A model generated the notes under the pieces. It had not been told where the DNA came from. It did no database searches and saw only the letters and a list, made by a program, of their open reading frames with translations. The translations under genes and the position numbers were made by a program. This document shows positions 47,251-54,346 of a stretch of 64,000 bases of DNA, piece by piece. The stretch is from Flavobacteriaceae bacterium (GTDB taxonomy: Bacteria; Bacteroidota; Bacteroidia; Flavobacteriales; Flavobacteriaceae), in assembly GCA_003443635.1 (NCBI GenBank), contig CP031964.1, positions 1,272,321 to 1,336,320 on the forward strand, read 5' to 3'. The first letter of the stretch is position 1, and each line of letters opens with the position of its first letter.

Positions 47251-48186
47251 TTATTGTTTTATAAATGCCTCAATAATAGTAATTAATTCTTCTGATAATG
47301 GAAAATCTGGAGATGTATAAGATTTTAAATTATCTTCTTCTTTAGTAATTGTTTTTAATACGTGATTCATATCTTTTATCATTACTAATTTAGATTTTGG
47401 ATTTGCATTATGTAAATTATAAGCATCTTTTTCTTTAACCTGGAGATCTTTAGTCCCATTTAAAATTAAAATAGGGAGTGTTAATTTTTTTATTTCCTCT
47501 TGAGGGTCTAATTTAAAATAACTACTTAAAAATTGATGGTTTTGTGCTGCAAATAATGATATAAGTGCTGGATTTACCTCTTTTATAGTTCCTGTTAATT
47601 TTAACTCGTCTATATGAGCTTTAGCAATCTTTCCAAAACTTGAATCTTGAGCCGTAATTTGCCTCACAATAGTTTTGTCTGCAGATTCTCCTAACCCAGC
47701 TAAAGAAATATACTTATCAATAACATTATTTATAGCCATCATGGCAACTAAAGAACCTTGACTATGGCCAATTAATGTAATATTATTAAATCGTTTGTCA
47801 TTTTTAAAGTTATTGATGATTGTACTCACATCGCTAACTAAATCTGAAAACTCATAAGATTTAAGAAGATATTTTACATTGTCTTGTGTAACGTTTCTTT
47901 TGTCATATCTAAAAAATGCAAAACCTTTACTATTTAATATGGAAGAAAGTTGTTTTATATAACTGCCTTTAACTCCTAGTTGGGGTTGATTCCCATTTCT
48001 ATTTGGATTTCCAGACCCTGGAACAAAAATAATTAAAGATTGTTTTTCAAGGTCTTCATTATAAGTTAATGTACCTGGAAGTTTAATACTATCATTCGTT
48101 ATAAGAATATCTTCTGACGTAATGGTATTTTGTGCAAATGAAAAACTAATTGTCAGAAATAGTAGTGTAAAAATATTGTGTTTCAT
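47251..48186 (-). CDS. Secreted alpha/beta-hydrolase
   Basis: The 311-residue protein has a signal peptide (ending SFSFAQ) and the alpha/beta-hydrolase triad: Ser142 in GHSQGS, Asp247 in NGTKDLQV and His275 in MNHVL. The oxyanion region is IIFVPGSGNPNRNG. It resembles the dienelactone-hydrolase / S9-like esterase group; the substrate is unknown. It overlaps the DUF1648 gene by 4 bases. It is a clear paralog of the gene at 50164-51090 (shared GHSQGS, KKL..PIL, NGTKDLQV and MNHVL blocks). Confidence 0.88.
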   Translation of the reverse strand: MKHNIFTLLFLTISFSFAQNTITSEDILITNDSIKLPGTLTYNEDLEKQSLIIFVPGSGNPNRNGNQPQLGVKGSYIKQLSSILNSKGFAFFRYDKRNVTQDNVKYLLKSYEFSDLVSDVSTIINNFKNDKRFNNITLIGHSQGSLVAMMAINNVIDKYISLAGLGESADKTIVRQITAQDSSFGKIAKAHIDELKLTGTIKEVNPALISLFAAQNHQFLSSYFKLDPQEEIKKLTLPILILNGTKDLQVKEKDAYNLHNANPKSKLVMIKDMNHVLKTITKEEDNLKSYTSPDFPLSEELITIIEAFIKQ

Positions 48187-48689
48187 AACTTATTAATTTT
48201 ACGTTGATATATTATTAGAATAATAGGAAGTATAATACTTACTCCTATAACAATAGGAAGGAACCAAGACCCTAACGATTCTACCTTTCCTTTTGAAAAT
48301 TGAATTTCTGAATACACTAAATAAGTAAATAATGAAGCACTTAAAAAATTAGTAATCCGTAAAACTTTTGTGCTAAACCTATAATTATTAAGAGCATTAT
48401 CTTCAGTAATATTTACCATATAATTATGAATGTGAGGAAATTTATTTAAAATAAACAAACCTATATAAATTATTGTCGAAATTATAGGTAATAACCATAG
48501 TGTTAGTTTATTTGAAAAACCATCTGCTTTTCCATTAGCATTAAAATGTGATGCGATAATCTCTGGTAAACTTTGATATTCTAAAATAAGATAAATCCAC
48601 ATTAATAGAAGTAGTGTAATAGAAAGTAATTCTATTAGAATATCTATAGATTGAAAAGGAACATTTATTTTAGGTCTATTAGCATTCAT
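48183..48689 (-). CDS. DUF1648 membrane protein
   Basis: The 168-residue protein has about four membrane helices (about 14-34, 61-82, 111-127 and 142-162). The DUF1648 signature segment LPEIIASHFNANGKADGFSNK lies between the first two. DUF1648 (SdpI-like) proteins are found in immunity/signal-transduction membrane proteins such as Bacillus SdpI; the role here is unknown. It overlaps the upstream DUF4177 gene by one base (TAATG) and the downstream hydrolase by four, indicating coupled translation. Confidence 0.85.
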   Translation of the reverse strand: MNANRPKINVPFQSIDILIELLSITLLLLMWIYLILEYQSLPEIIASHFNANGKADGFSNKLTLWLLPIISTIIYIGLFILNKFPHIHNYMVNITEDNALNNYRFSTKVLRITNFLSASLFTYLVYSEIQFSKGKVESLGSWFLPIVIGVSIILPIILIIYQRKINKL

Positions 48690-48847
48690 TACCTGTTTTT
48701 ATCTCGTTCAAGTATAATTAAGTTTTGTGCTTGATTCATATATTTAAATATCCAACCTTCTCTTGCATGAATATTAAGCAATTCTTCAAGATTCTGAACT
48801 CTATTTCTAAAACCTAGCTTAGGTGTTATAGTTTTATATTCTTTCAT
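48689..48847 (-). CDS. Small DUF4177-like protein
   Basis: A 52-codon gene on the minus strand, ATG at 48845-48847 and TAA at 48689-48691. The product starts MKEYKTITPKLGFRNRVQNL and has the DUF4177 pattern: an initial beta strand MKEYKT, a helix with LEELLNIHAREGW (the conserved 'G-W' turn), and a last strand LIILERD. DUF4177 function is unknown. Its stop overlaps the start of the DUF1648 gene by one base, and the broken glycine-rich gene ends 6 bases upstream. Confidence 0.78.
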   Translation of the reverse strand: MKEYKTITPKLGFRNRVQNLEELLNIHAREGWIFKYMNQAQNLIILERDKNR

Positions 48848-48853
48848 TGATTA

Positions 48854-49039
48854 TTATTTTTTTGTTGATTTAAAAAAGATAGAAATAAGCATTCCAATTC
48901 CACTACCTAAAGAAGTTCCTAATGCAATACCTAGACCAATATTATCAAAAACCACTCCCAAAATCACTCCAAAACTTGAACCTAACGCAGTTCCAATTGC
49001 TATTCAAACTCCTAACCCCATGCTTTTATCTTTTTTCAT
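48854..49039 (-). pseudogene. Small glycine-rich membrane protein gene with in-frame TGA
   Basis: From ATG 49037-49039 the minus strand encodes MKKDKSMGLGV, then a TGA stop (49004-49006), then 49 further in-frame codons (IAIGTALGSSFGVILGVVF, ..., GIGMLISIFFKSTKK) ending in TAA at 48854-48856. The full frame would be a 61-residue protein with two glycine-zipper-like membrane helices. The spacing to both neighbours (1 base after the SPFH stop, 6 bases before DUF4177) shows that this was a real operon member. A nonsense mutation is the simplest explanation; a sequencing error or readthrough is possible. Confidence 0.7.
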
Positions 49040-49040
49040 A

Positions 49041-49901
49041 TTATTGATTTAAAGTACCAGTATTTAAAACTGGTGAAGCATCTTTATCCCCACAAAGAAT
49101 TACCATAAGGTTACTTACCATTGCTGCTTTACGCTCTTCATCTAAATCAACAATTTCTTTTTTACCAAGCTCTTCTAAAGCCATTTCTACCATACTTACT
49201 GCACCTTCAACAATTTTATGTCGTGCAGCAACAATAGCAGTAGCCTGTTGACGTTTTAACATAGCATTTGCGATTTCCTGAGCATAAGCTAAATAACCTA
49301 TACGAGCTTCCAGAACTTCAATACCTGCTATAGAAAGGCGTTCGTCAATTTCTTTTTCTAATGCTTCACTTACCTCATTTACACTAGAGCGAAGCGTAAT
49401 ATCTTCTGCATGACCTTCATCAGCAAAATTATCGTAAGGATACATGCTTGCTAATTTTCGTACTGCTGCATCTGTTTGTACACGAACAAAGTTTTCGTAG
49501 TTATCTACATCAAAAGCAGCTTTGTAAGTATCTTGTACTCGCCAAACTAATATGGTGCTAATCATTATAGGGTTACCAAGTTTATCATTTACTTTTAAGC
49601 GTTCGCTATCAAAATTACTTGCCCTTAACGAAATCTTCTTTTTGCTATAGAATGGATTTACCCAATAAAACCCATTTTTATTAATAGTGCCTACATATTT
49701 TCCAAATAACAAGAGAACTCTAGAATTGTTTGGTTGTACCATTACAAAACCTGGAGCTATTAAAATTGGAATAGGCAGAAATAAAACAAATTCAGGATTC
49801 TTTGTGAAAATAGCAGCTGCAATAGTTCCAAAAAATAATACAAGGAACACAAATAGCATTAAGTAACCGTTTGCTGGAATAATAATCTTCTCTTCTTTCA
49901 T
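49041..49901 (-). CDS. SPFH/band-7 (prohibitin-stomatin-like) membrane protein
   Basis: The 286-residue protein has an N-terminal membrane region of two short hydrophobic stretches (about 12-30 and 38-52). An SPFH domain follows (about 55-215: NNSRVLLLFGKYVGTINKNG, VWRVQDTYKAAFDVDNYENF, LRSSVNEVSEALEKEIDERL, IEVLEARIGYLAYAQEIANA). A helical tail ends in LCGDKDASPVLNTGTLNQ. SPFH proteins form ring-like membrane scaffolds that guard proteases or organise microdomains. It is the first gene of a six-gene operon with 1-6 base gaps or overlaps throughout. Confidence 0.9.
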   Translation of the reverse strand: MKEEKIIIPANGYLMLFVFLVLFFGTIAAAIFTKNPEFVLFLPIPILIAPGFVMVQPNNSRVLLLFGKYVGTINKNGFYWVNPFYSKKKISLRASNFDSERLKVNDKLGNPIMISTILVWRVQDTYKAAFDVDNYENFVRVQTDAAVRKLASMYPYDNFADEGHAEDITLRSSVNEVSEALEKEIDERLSIAGIEVLEARIGYLAYAQEIANAMLKRQQATAIVAARHKIVEGAVSMVEMALEELGKKEIVDLDEERKAAMVSNLMVILCGDKDASPVLNTGTLNQ

Positions 49902-49916
49902 AAGTTTAAATTTATA

Positions 49917-49937
49917 ATGATATTAAATTGATATCAT
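49917..49937. promoter_or_regulatory. Palindromic operator candidate before the SPFH operon
   Basis: ATGATAT (49917-49923), 7-base spacer, ATATCAT (49931-49937): a perfect inverted repeat 15 bases upstream of the SPFH start codon. The half-site-containing word ATGATATTACA recurs at 49956-49966 and 50146-50156. It is a plausible repressor site; the Arc-type protein of the same operon is a candidate ligand. No TAnnTTTG box was found for this operon. Confidence 0.5.
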
Positions 49938-50080
49938 AAAGATATATAAAAATAAATGATATTACAAAATTTTACATTAAATATTTTTTTGGCATAGTAC
50001 TTGTATATTATATATTATAATTTTCATACTTATTTTTCTTAAATAAGATAGAGATTATATTTTTGGTTGGTTAGTTAGTA

Positions 50081-50115
50081 AAAAAAGCATCTCCTTTTGG
50101 AAGATGCTTTTTTTT
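50081..50115. terminator. Bidirectional terminator between hydrolase 2 and SPFH operon
   Basis: GCATCT-CC (50087-50094), loop TTTT, GG-A-AGATGC (50099-50107) with one bulged A, flanked by six A on the left and eight T on the right. In the minus direction it ends the transcript of the hydrolase at 50164. Confidence 0.85.
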
Positions 50116-50163
50116 AGTTACTAAAAAAATTAATTTAAATTTTTAATGATATTACATAATTGC

Positions 50164-51090
50164 TTATTTAACGAATTTTATAATCCCTTCTATAAGTTCT
50201 GGAGAAAGAGCTCTTAGTGGTTCATTATAAGATTTTGAATTTTCTAGATTATCATTACCTTTTATGGGTACAAGAACATGATTCATATTTTCAATAATTA
50301 AAAACTCAGAATCAGGATTGGCATTTTTTAATAAATTTGCTTCCTCTATAGGGACTTGTAAATCTTTAGTTCCATTAATTATTAAAATTGGCATATTTAA
50401 CTTTTTTATTTCTTCTTGCGGATTATACTGCATCCAATTTGCCATAAATAATTGAATATCTTTATTAAATATAGAAGCTAACGGAGGAGGATAATCATCA
50501 GTAGTTTTTCCTTCTTTTAAAATGGAGAATATACGCTTGCTATCTTTTGTGAAAACTGGGGCACTTGAGCTAATTTGATCTAAAATAATCATATCTATTG
50601 TATTTCCAGCACCAGCTATTGAGATATAGCCATCTGCACCTTCTTTGGCAGATAACATACCAATTAAACTACCTTGACTATGTCCAGCTATATAAATTTT
50701 GTTATACTTATTTTCGGTTTTAAAATATTTTAATACTGAAATTGCATCGGTTACAAAATCATCAAAAAGTATGTTTGGATCGACATTTCTTTTTTTAATT
50801 TGTTTAACCACACGTTTATCATATCTAAAAGTAGCAATGCCAGAATTTGATAGCCCTTGAGCCAGTTTTTTTAAAGAATTATTTTTTGCAAAGTTTTGAT
50901 TTCCATTTCTATCTGTAGGTCCAGAGCCTGCAATAATAATAACAAGATTTGGTTTTTCTATAGCGTTAGGAATTAATAATGTACCATCTATGTATACGTT
51001 TATAGGTACTTCTTGAGTAGTAAAATTTAATTCTTGAGAAAATAATGTTATACTAAATAAAAATAGTAAAAACTGTATTTTAAATTTCAT
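50164..51090 (-). CDS. Secreted alpha/beta-hydrolase, paralog of 47251-48186
   Basis: The 308-residue protein has a signal peptide (ending LFSQ) and the triad Ser138 (GHSQGS), Asp243 (NGTKDLQV) and His271 (MNHVL). The oxyanion-loop region is IIIAGSGPTDRNGNQNF. It shares most conserved blocks with the hydrolase inside the SPFH operon and so is a diverged duplicate. It stands alone: a terminator separates it from the SPFH operon, and a 700-base gene-free region lies upstream. Esterase or peptidase-like activity in the periplasm is inferred. Confidence 0.88.
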   Translation of the reverse strand: MKFKIQFLLFLFSITLFSQELNFTTQEVPINVYIDGTLLIPNAIEKPNLVIIIAGSGPTDRNGNQNFAKNNSLKKLAQGLSNSGIATFRYDKRVVKQIKKRNVDPNILFDDFVTDAISVLKYFKTENKYNKIYIAGHSQGSLIGMLSAKEGADGYISIAGAGNTIDMIILDQISSSAPVFTKDSKRIFSILKEGKTTDDYPPPLASIFNKDIQLFMANWMQYNPQEEIKKLNMPILIINGTKDLQVPIEEANLLKNANPDSEFLIIENMNHVLVPIKGNDNLENSKSYNEPLRALSPELIEGIIKFVK

Positions 51091-51323
51091 TTTAATTTAT
51101 GTTTAATGAAAGTTATTTTTTTATACTAAATACAAATGTTATAATTTATAACGTAATATATTAACCAATTCGTCTTTAATTTATAGTTAATAATAGATTT
51201 AATTTAACTCAAAAATTGTAATACACTAATTATTTAGAAAAATAAAAATGAATATTCAATAATAATTCTTGAGTGTTTTTGAATAATATTTAAAATTTTA
51301 ACACTTATTTTTTAACATTTTAT

Positions 51324-51354
51324 TTGTAAGTGTATTCATATAATTTTATATTTA
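51324..51354 (+). promoter_or_regulatory. Promoter candidate for intergenic RNA 1
   Basis: TTG at 51324-51326 and TATATTTA at 51347-51354 (one mismatch from TAnnTTTG) with a 20-base spacer. This would start RNA at about 51358-51361, just before the structured hairpin. Confidence 0.45.
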
Positions 51355-51359
51355 GAACT

Positions 51360-51475
51360 TCAAGGAGTTTATAGATAAGTATCTTAGTAATGCGTTGTCT
51401 ACCCTGTAGGCAGCTAAGATACTTTAACCCCTTTTTATTTAGAAAAAGAGAGAGCCTAAACCTCTCTCTTTTTTG
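51360..51475 (+). ncRNA. Candidate structured small RNA 1
   Basis: No open frame is present. AAGTATCTTAG (51377-51387) pairs with CTAAGATACTT (51414-51424) over 11 bases. Nested inside, TGTCTAC (51396-51402) pairs with GTAGGCA (51406-51412) with one G-T pair around the loop CCT, leaving an asymmetric 8/1 internal loop. A C/T-rich single-stranded segment and a strong terminator (51443-51474) follow. A promoter-like pair lies upstream. Together these are what a small RNA gene looks like. Known Rfam families of flavobacteria (such as the Flavo-1 motif) should be compared; I cannot tell whether it belongs to one. Confidence 0.55.
51443..51474 (+). terminator. Terminator of intergenic RNA 1
   Basis: AAAAAGAGAGAG (51443-51454), 7-base loop, CTCTCTCTTTTT (51462-51473) and further T. 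A 12-base stem followed by T; the A-run on the left could also serve the minus strand. Confidence 0.85.
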
Positions 51476-51643
51476 TAAATTCTCTAGATTTCCCTCTCTC
51501 TTTTTTTTTCAAAACTATTTAGTATAAATGAAAATACAGATGCATTTCATCGATGATTTGCTTATTTACGTCGTTAAATGTTAAAAAAAAGTGTATTTCG
51601 TCGAATAAATAATGTTTTTTAACGATACATTGAATTTATCTTT

Positions 51644-51794
51644 TACATTTGAAGTGTACTAAAAAAATAGTTTTTAGTTCAATGGATTAATTAATTAATA
51701 TTTGCTTATGTTGTTGATCTTAGTAACCCTAAATCTTTAAACATAAAAAATAAAGCAAATTAAGAAAAGTCGAGATTGAGGGATCTCGACTTTT
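51644..51794 (+). ncRNA. Candidate small RNA 2 (promoter box to terminator)
   Basis: TACATTTG (51644-51651) is a perfect -7 box, though no TTG lies at the expected distance upstream. It is followed by about 110 bases without a convincing open frame (the longest is MLLILVTLNL at about 51709), then by the terminator at 51765-51794. The region upstream (51541-51632) is rich in TTTAACG/CGTTAAA-like words. A small RNA or short leader peptide transcript is possible. The rest of the 703-base gene-free stretch (51091-51793), apart from RNA 1, shows nothing else that I recognise. Confidence 0.4.
51765..51794. terminator. Bidirectional terminator (alkB / RNA 2)
   Basis: AAAAGTCGAGAT (51765-51776), loop TGAGGG, ATCTCGACTTTT (51783-51794): a perfect 12-base stem. 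Its right arm ends at the last base of the alkB stop codon, so it serves alkB on the minus strand and any plus-strand transcript arriving from the left. Confidence 0.9.
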
Positions 51795-52396
51795 TATTTT
51801 ATATACCTGAACGTTAAATTAATTCGTGGTTTAACCTCTTTTTTTGTTTTTGGTATTTGATGTTTCCAAAATTCTTGAGTTGTCCCTTTCATAATTAATA
51901 AGCTTCCATGTTTTAGAATGAGTTTGTGTTTTAAATTTTTATCAGTTTTATGCTTTAATTGAAATACGCGTTCTGCTCCAAAGCTTATGGATGCTATTGT
52001 CGGATTCATCCCTAATTCTTTTTCATCATCAGAATGCCAACCATTACTATCATTACCATTTCTGTAAAGGTTTAATAAGCAAGTTGTAAAATTATGTTGT
52101 GTTATTTTTTCAATTTCAGTTTTAATAATCTTCAATTCTTTGGTAAATATATGAGGCTGCATTGTAATGTTAGAATAACTGTAAGATTTATTGTTATCCC
52201 CATATAGAGCTGTTAACCTAGGTTGTTTATACGTTTTTCCAAAAATAGTGATATTATCTTGCTGCCATTTTATGGTTTCAAAAAGTGTTTTAAAATATGA
52301 ATTGGAGACTTCTAAATTGAAAAAATTAGGATAATATATAAGAGAAGCGTTACGTATATCGATATTTATGGGTTCTGAAAGAGAAAATAATTCCAT
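51794..52396 (-). CDS. alkB: AlkB-type alpha-ketoglutarate-dependent dioxygenase
   Basis: The 200-residue protein has the Fe(II)/2-oxoglutarate signature HxD...H...R: His121 and Asp123 in GWHSDDE, His179 in WKHQIPKT, Arg191 and Arg197 in RINLTFR (2-oxoglutarate and iron-site arginines). The N-terminal nucleotide-recognition lid is present (PRLTALYGD, SYSYS). AlkB repairs N-alkylated bases (1-meA, 3-meC) in DNA by oxidative demethylation. It is divergent from the VanX-like gene, with 38 bases between starts. The size matches the AlkBH2/3-like bacterial proteins of about 200 residues. Confidence 0.93.
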   Translation of the reverse strand: MELFSLSEPINIDIRNASLIYYPNFFNLEVSNSYFKTLFETIKWQQDNITIFGKTYKQPRLTALYGDNNKSYSYSNITMQPHIFTKELKIIKTEIEKITQHNFTTCLLNLYRNGNDSNGWHSDDEKELGMNPTIASISFGAERVFQLKHKTDKNLKHKLILKHGSLLIMKGTTQEFWKHQIPKTKKEVKPRINLTFRYIK

Positions 52397-52434
52397 TTTG
52401 TAAATTTATTATAATTTAGCCAATCGCTATTAAT

Positions 52435-53115
52435 ATGAAAATGAAAGGGTTAATATTTTTTTTACTGATCTCATATCTTGGGTTTTCTCAATCTGAAAAC
52501 ACATTGCCAGCTGGTTTTGTTTATGTTAAAGAAGTTATTCCAACGGCAAGGGTAGAACTACGCTACGCTACTTCAGAAAATTTTGTAGGTAAACCTATAG
52601 ATGGTTACCATTCTGGTAAAGGGATATTGTCTAGAGAAGCTACTAAAGCTTTAAAGAAGGTACAACAAGAATTGTTAAGCTATGGTTATTCGATAAAAAT
52701 ATATGATGCATATCGCCCTCAACAAGCTGTAAATCATTTTGTACGCTGGGCTTCGGATTTAAATGATACTTTAATGAAGCATAATTACTACCCTAATGTG
52801 GAAAAAGAAAACTTGTTTAAAGAAGGGTATATTGCATCACATTCTGGTCATACAAAAGGAAGTACGTTGGATCTAACGTTAATAAGAATAGATACTGAAG
52901 AAGAAGTAGATATGGGGAGTTCTTATGACTTTTTTGGAAAAGAATCATGGGTATACCACGAACATGTTACTAAGAAGCAACGTGAAAATAGATTATTACT
53001 TAAATCTGTAATGAATAAACACGGATTTAAAAGTTATTCAAAAGAATGGTGGCATTTTACTTTAATAAATGAGCCCTTTCCAGATACATATTTTGATTTT
53101 ATAGTTGAAGAATAA
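52435..53115 (+). CDS. Secreted D-Ala-D-Ala dipeptidase, VanX-like (M15D)
   Basis: The 226-residue protein has a signal peptide (ending LGFSQ) and the M15 zinc site: His139 and Asp146 in SGHTKGSTLD, His207 in EWWHF, with catalytic Glu204. The substrate Arg is in IYDAYRPQ (Arg94). VanX-type enzymes cleave D-Ala-D-Ala. Being exported and far from any van cluster, it is more likely to digest peptidoglycan-derived dipeptides in the periplasm than to give glycopeptide resistance, which is irrelevant in an organism with an outer membrane. Confidence 0.9.
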   Translation: MKMKGLIFFLLISYLGFSQSENTLPAGFVYVKEVIPTARVELRYATSENFVGKPIDGYHSGKGILSREATKALKKVQQELLSYGYSIKIYDAYRPQQAVNHFVRWASDLNDTLMKHNYYPNVEKENLFKEGYIASHSGHTKGSTLDLTLIRIDTEEEVDMGSSYDFFGKESWVYHEHVTKKQRENRLLLKSVMNKHGFKSYSKEWWHFTLINEPFPDTYFDFIVEE

Positions 53116-53233
53116 CTTAATAAGAGTTAATTTTTCCTATTATGTATTCTCTTAAAATTTGTGTTTGAAGATTTAGTTTATATTTCTGCCTAATTCATAT
53201 AATAAGAAAATTAAACTCTAGAATATATAAAGA

Positions 53234-54262
53234 TTACTCTAAATTCAATACAGATTTTGATATATGCATCGTAACAAGCATATTAGGTAAATCGACCACT
53301 TCGGCAATTTGTAAATCCCCTGCTAATGAGCATAGCGCATAAGCTTCGTCAGTAGCTAATCCGTGTTCGTTTTCTAAATAGTTAACCATATATAAGGTTG
53401 CTTTTTTAGCAGCTTCATCAAGTGTAGGAGCGAAACCTGTTGTGGCATAATACTCTTCGGTTTCGTATTGTGGTTCTTTAATAGACTTATCTTTTAGTAA
53501 TTCAATTTCATAGACGATTCGTAGTGGTGTTTCAATAGCAGTGCCACAGACTTCCCCTAAGCCTTGTACTGCGTGTCCATCTCCAATTGAGAATAAACCG
53601 CCTTCAACAAATACGGGAAAATACATTACAGTACCTTCATTCATGTTAGGATCATCCATATTGCCACCATTGGCACGTGGTGGAATAGTACTTAATAATT
53701 CATTAGTATCTGGTGCCACTCCCATAACTCCTGGAAATGGATTTAACTGCAATTTGATGTCATCTTTAAAAGTTACTGAAGTTTTATCTTTCCCTAATTC
53801 GTATAGCTTTAAATATTTGACATCGATATCATCTACTAAAAATCCAAAACCTGGTAAAATAGCATTCCAACCCCAATCCCCTAATTCTATTTTATGAAGT
53901 GTCACTTTAAGTACATCACCGGGTTGTGCATCTTCAACATATACAGGTCCAGTTAGTGGATGAATAGGCTCAAAATCTAAAGAGTCTAGAGCTTCGATAG
54001 TAGAATTTAAATTAAATTGTCCATCACTAGCTTCCTCAGTAAACGCTTCAATTACTGCACCCGATTGTACTGTTAATACAGGTTCAATAGTATTACTAAA
54101 TTTGTTATGCGTTTGCTCTGTAGTTAATGTGTATTGTATTTGAGGTTCTGAAGCAGCGATCTCTTCTATTTCATTTTCTATTGTAATTTCTTGTGGTTGT
54201 TCTTTACAATTGTATGCGATGATAAGTATTGCAAAGCTTAAAATTATATTGGCTTTTTTCAT
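53234..54262 (-). CDS. Acetamidase/formamidase family lipoprotein
   Basis: The 342-residue protein shows FmdA/AmdA family features: LTGPVYVEDAQPGDVLKVTL, the glycine/proline-rich FPGVMGVAPD, PPRANGGNMD, VFVEGGLFSIGDGHAVQGLGE and GTAIETPLRIVYEI. The family hydrolyses short amides such as formamide or acetamide to ammonia. Unlike the cytosolic enzymes, this one starts with a lipoprotein signal (IIAYNC, Cys at about residue 19) and an acidic linker, so it is envelope-located. Substrate unproven. Confidence 0.88.
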   Translation of the reverse strand: MKKANIILSFAILIIAYNCKEQPQEITIENEIEEIAASEPQIQYTLTTEQTHNKFSNTIEPVLTVQSGAVIEAFTEEASDGQFNLNSTIEALDSLDFEPIHPLTGPVYVEDAQPGDVLKVTLHKIELGDWGWNAILPGFGFLVDDIDVKYLKLYELGKDKTSVTFKDDIKLQLNPFPGVMGVAPDTNELLSTIPPRANGGNMDDPNMNEGTVMYFPVFVEGGLFSIGDGHAVQGLGEVCGTAIETPLRIVYEIELLKDKSIKEPQYETEEYYATTGFAPTLDEAAKKATLYMVNYLENEHGLATDEAYALCSLAGDLQIAEVVDLPNMLVTMHISKSVLNLE

Positions 54263-54346
54263 TTTATCGGTTGTGTTATGTGTTATAAATTGAATTTATG
54301 ATTATAAGTTCTTTAAATTTCAATTGCCTACTACTTTGCTCAGACC

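Noticed and set aside
49004-49006. In-frame TGA as a selenocysteine codon
   Set aside because: The context is a glycine-rich membrane helix without redox motif and no SECIS-like hairpin was seen; nonsense mutation or sequencing error is simpler.
50041-50115. Separate small RNA ending at the hairpin 50081-50115
   Set aside because: A TATTTTTG box exists at 50058-50065 but without a -33 element; the hairpin is well explained as the terminator of the hydrolase on the minus strand.
52435-53115. Vancomycin resistance gene (vanX)
   Set aside because: No vanH/vanA partners, a signal peptide is present, and the organism is Gram-negative; a peptidoglycan-dipeptide scavenging role fits better.
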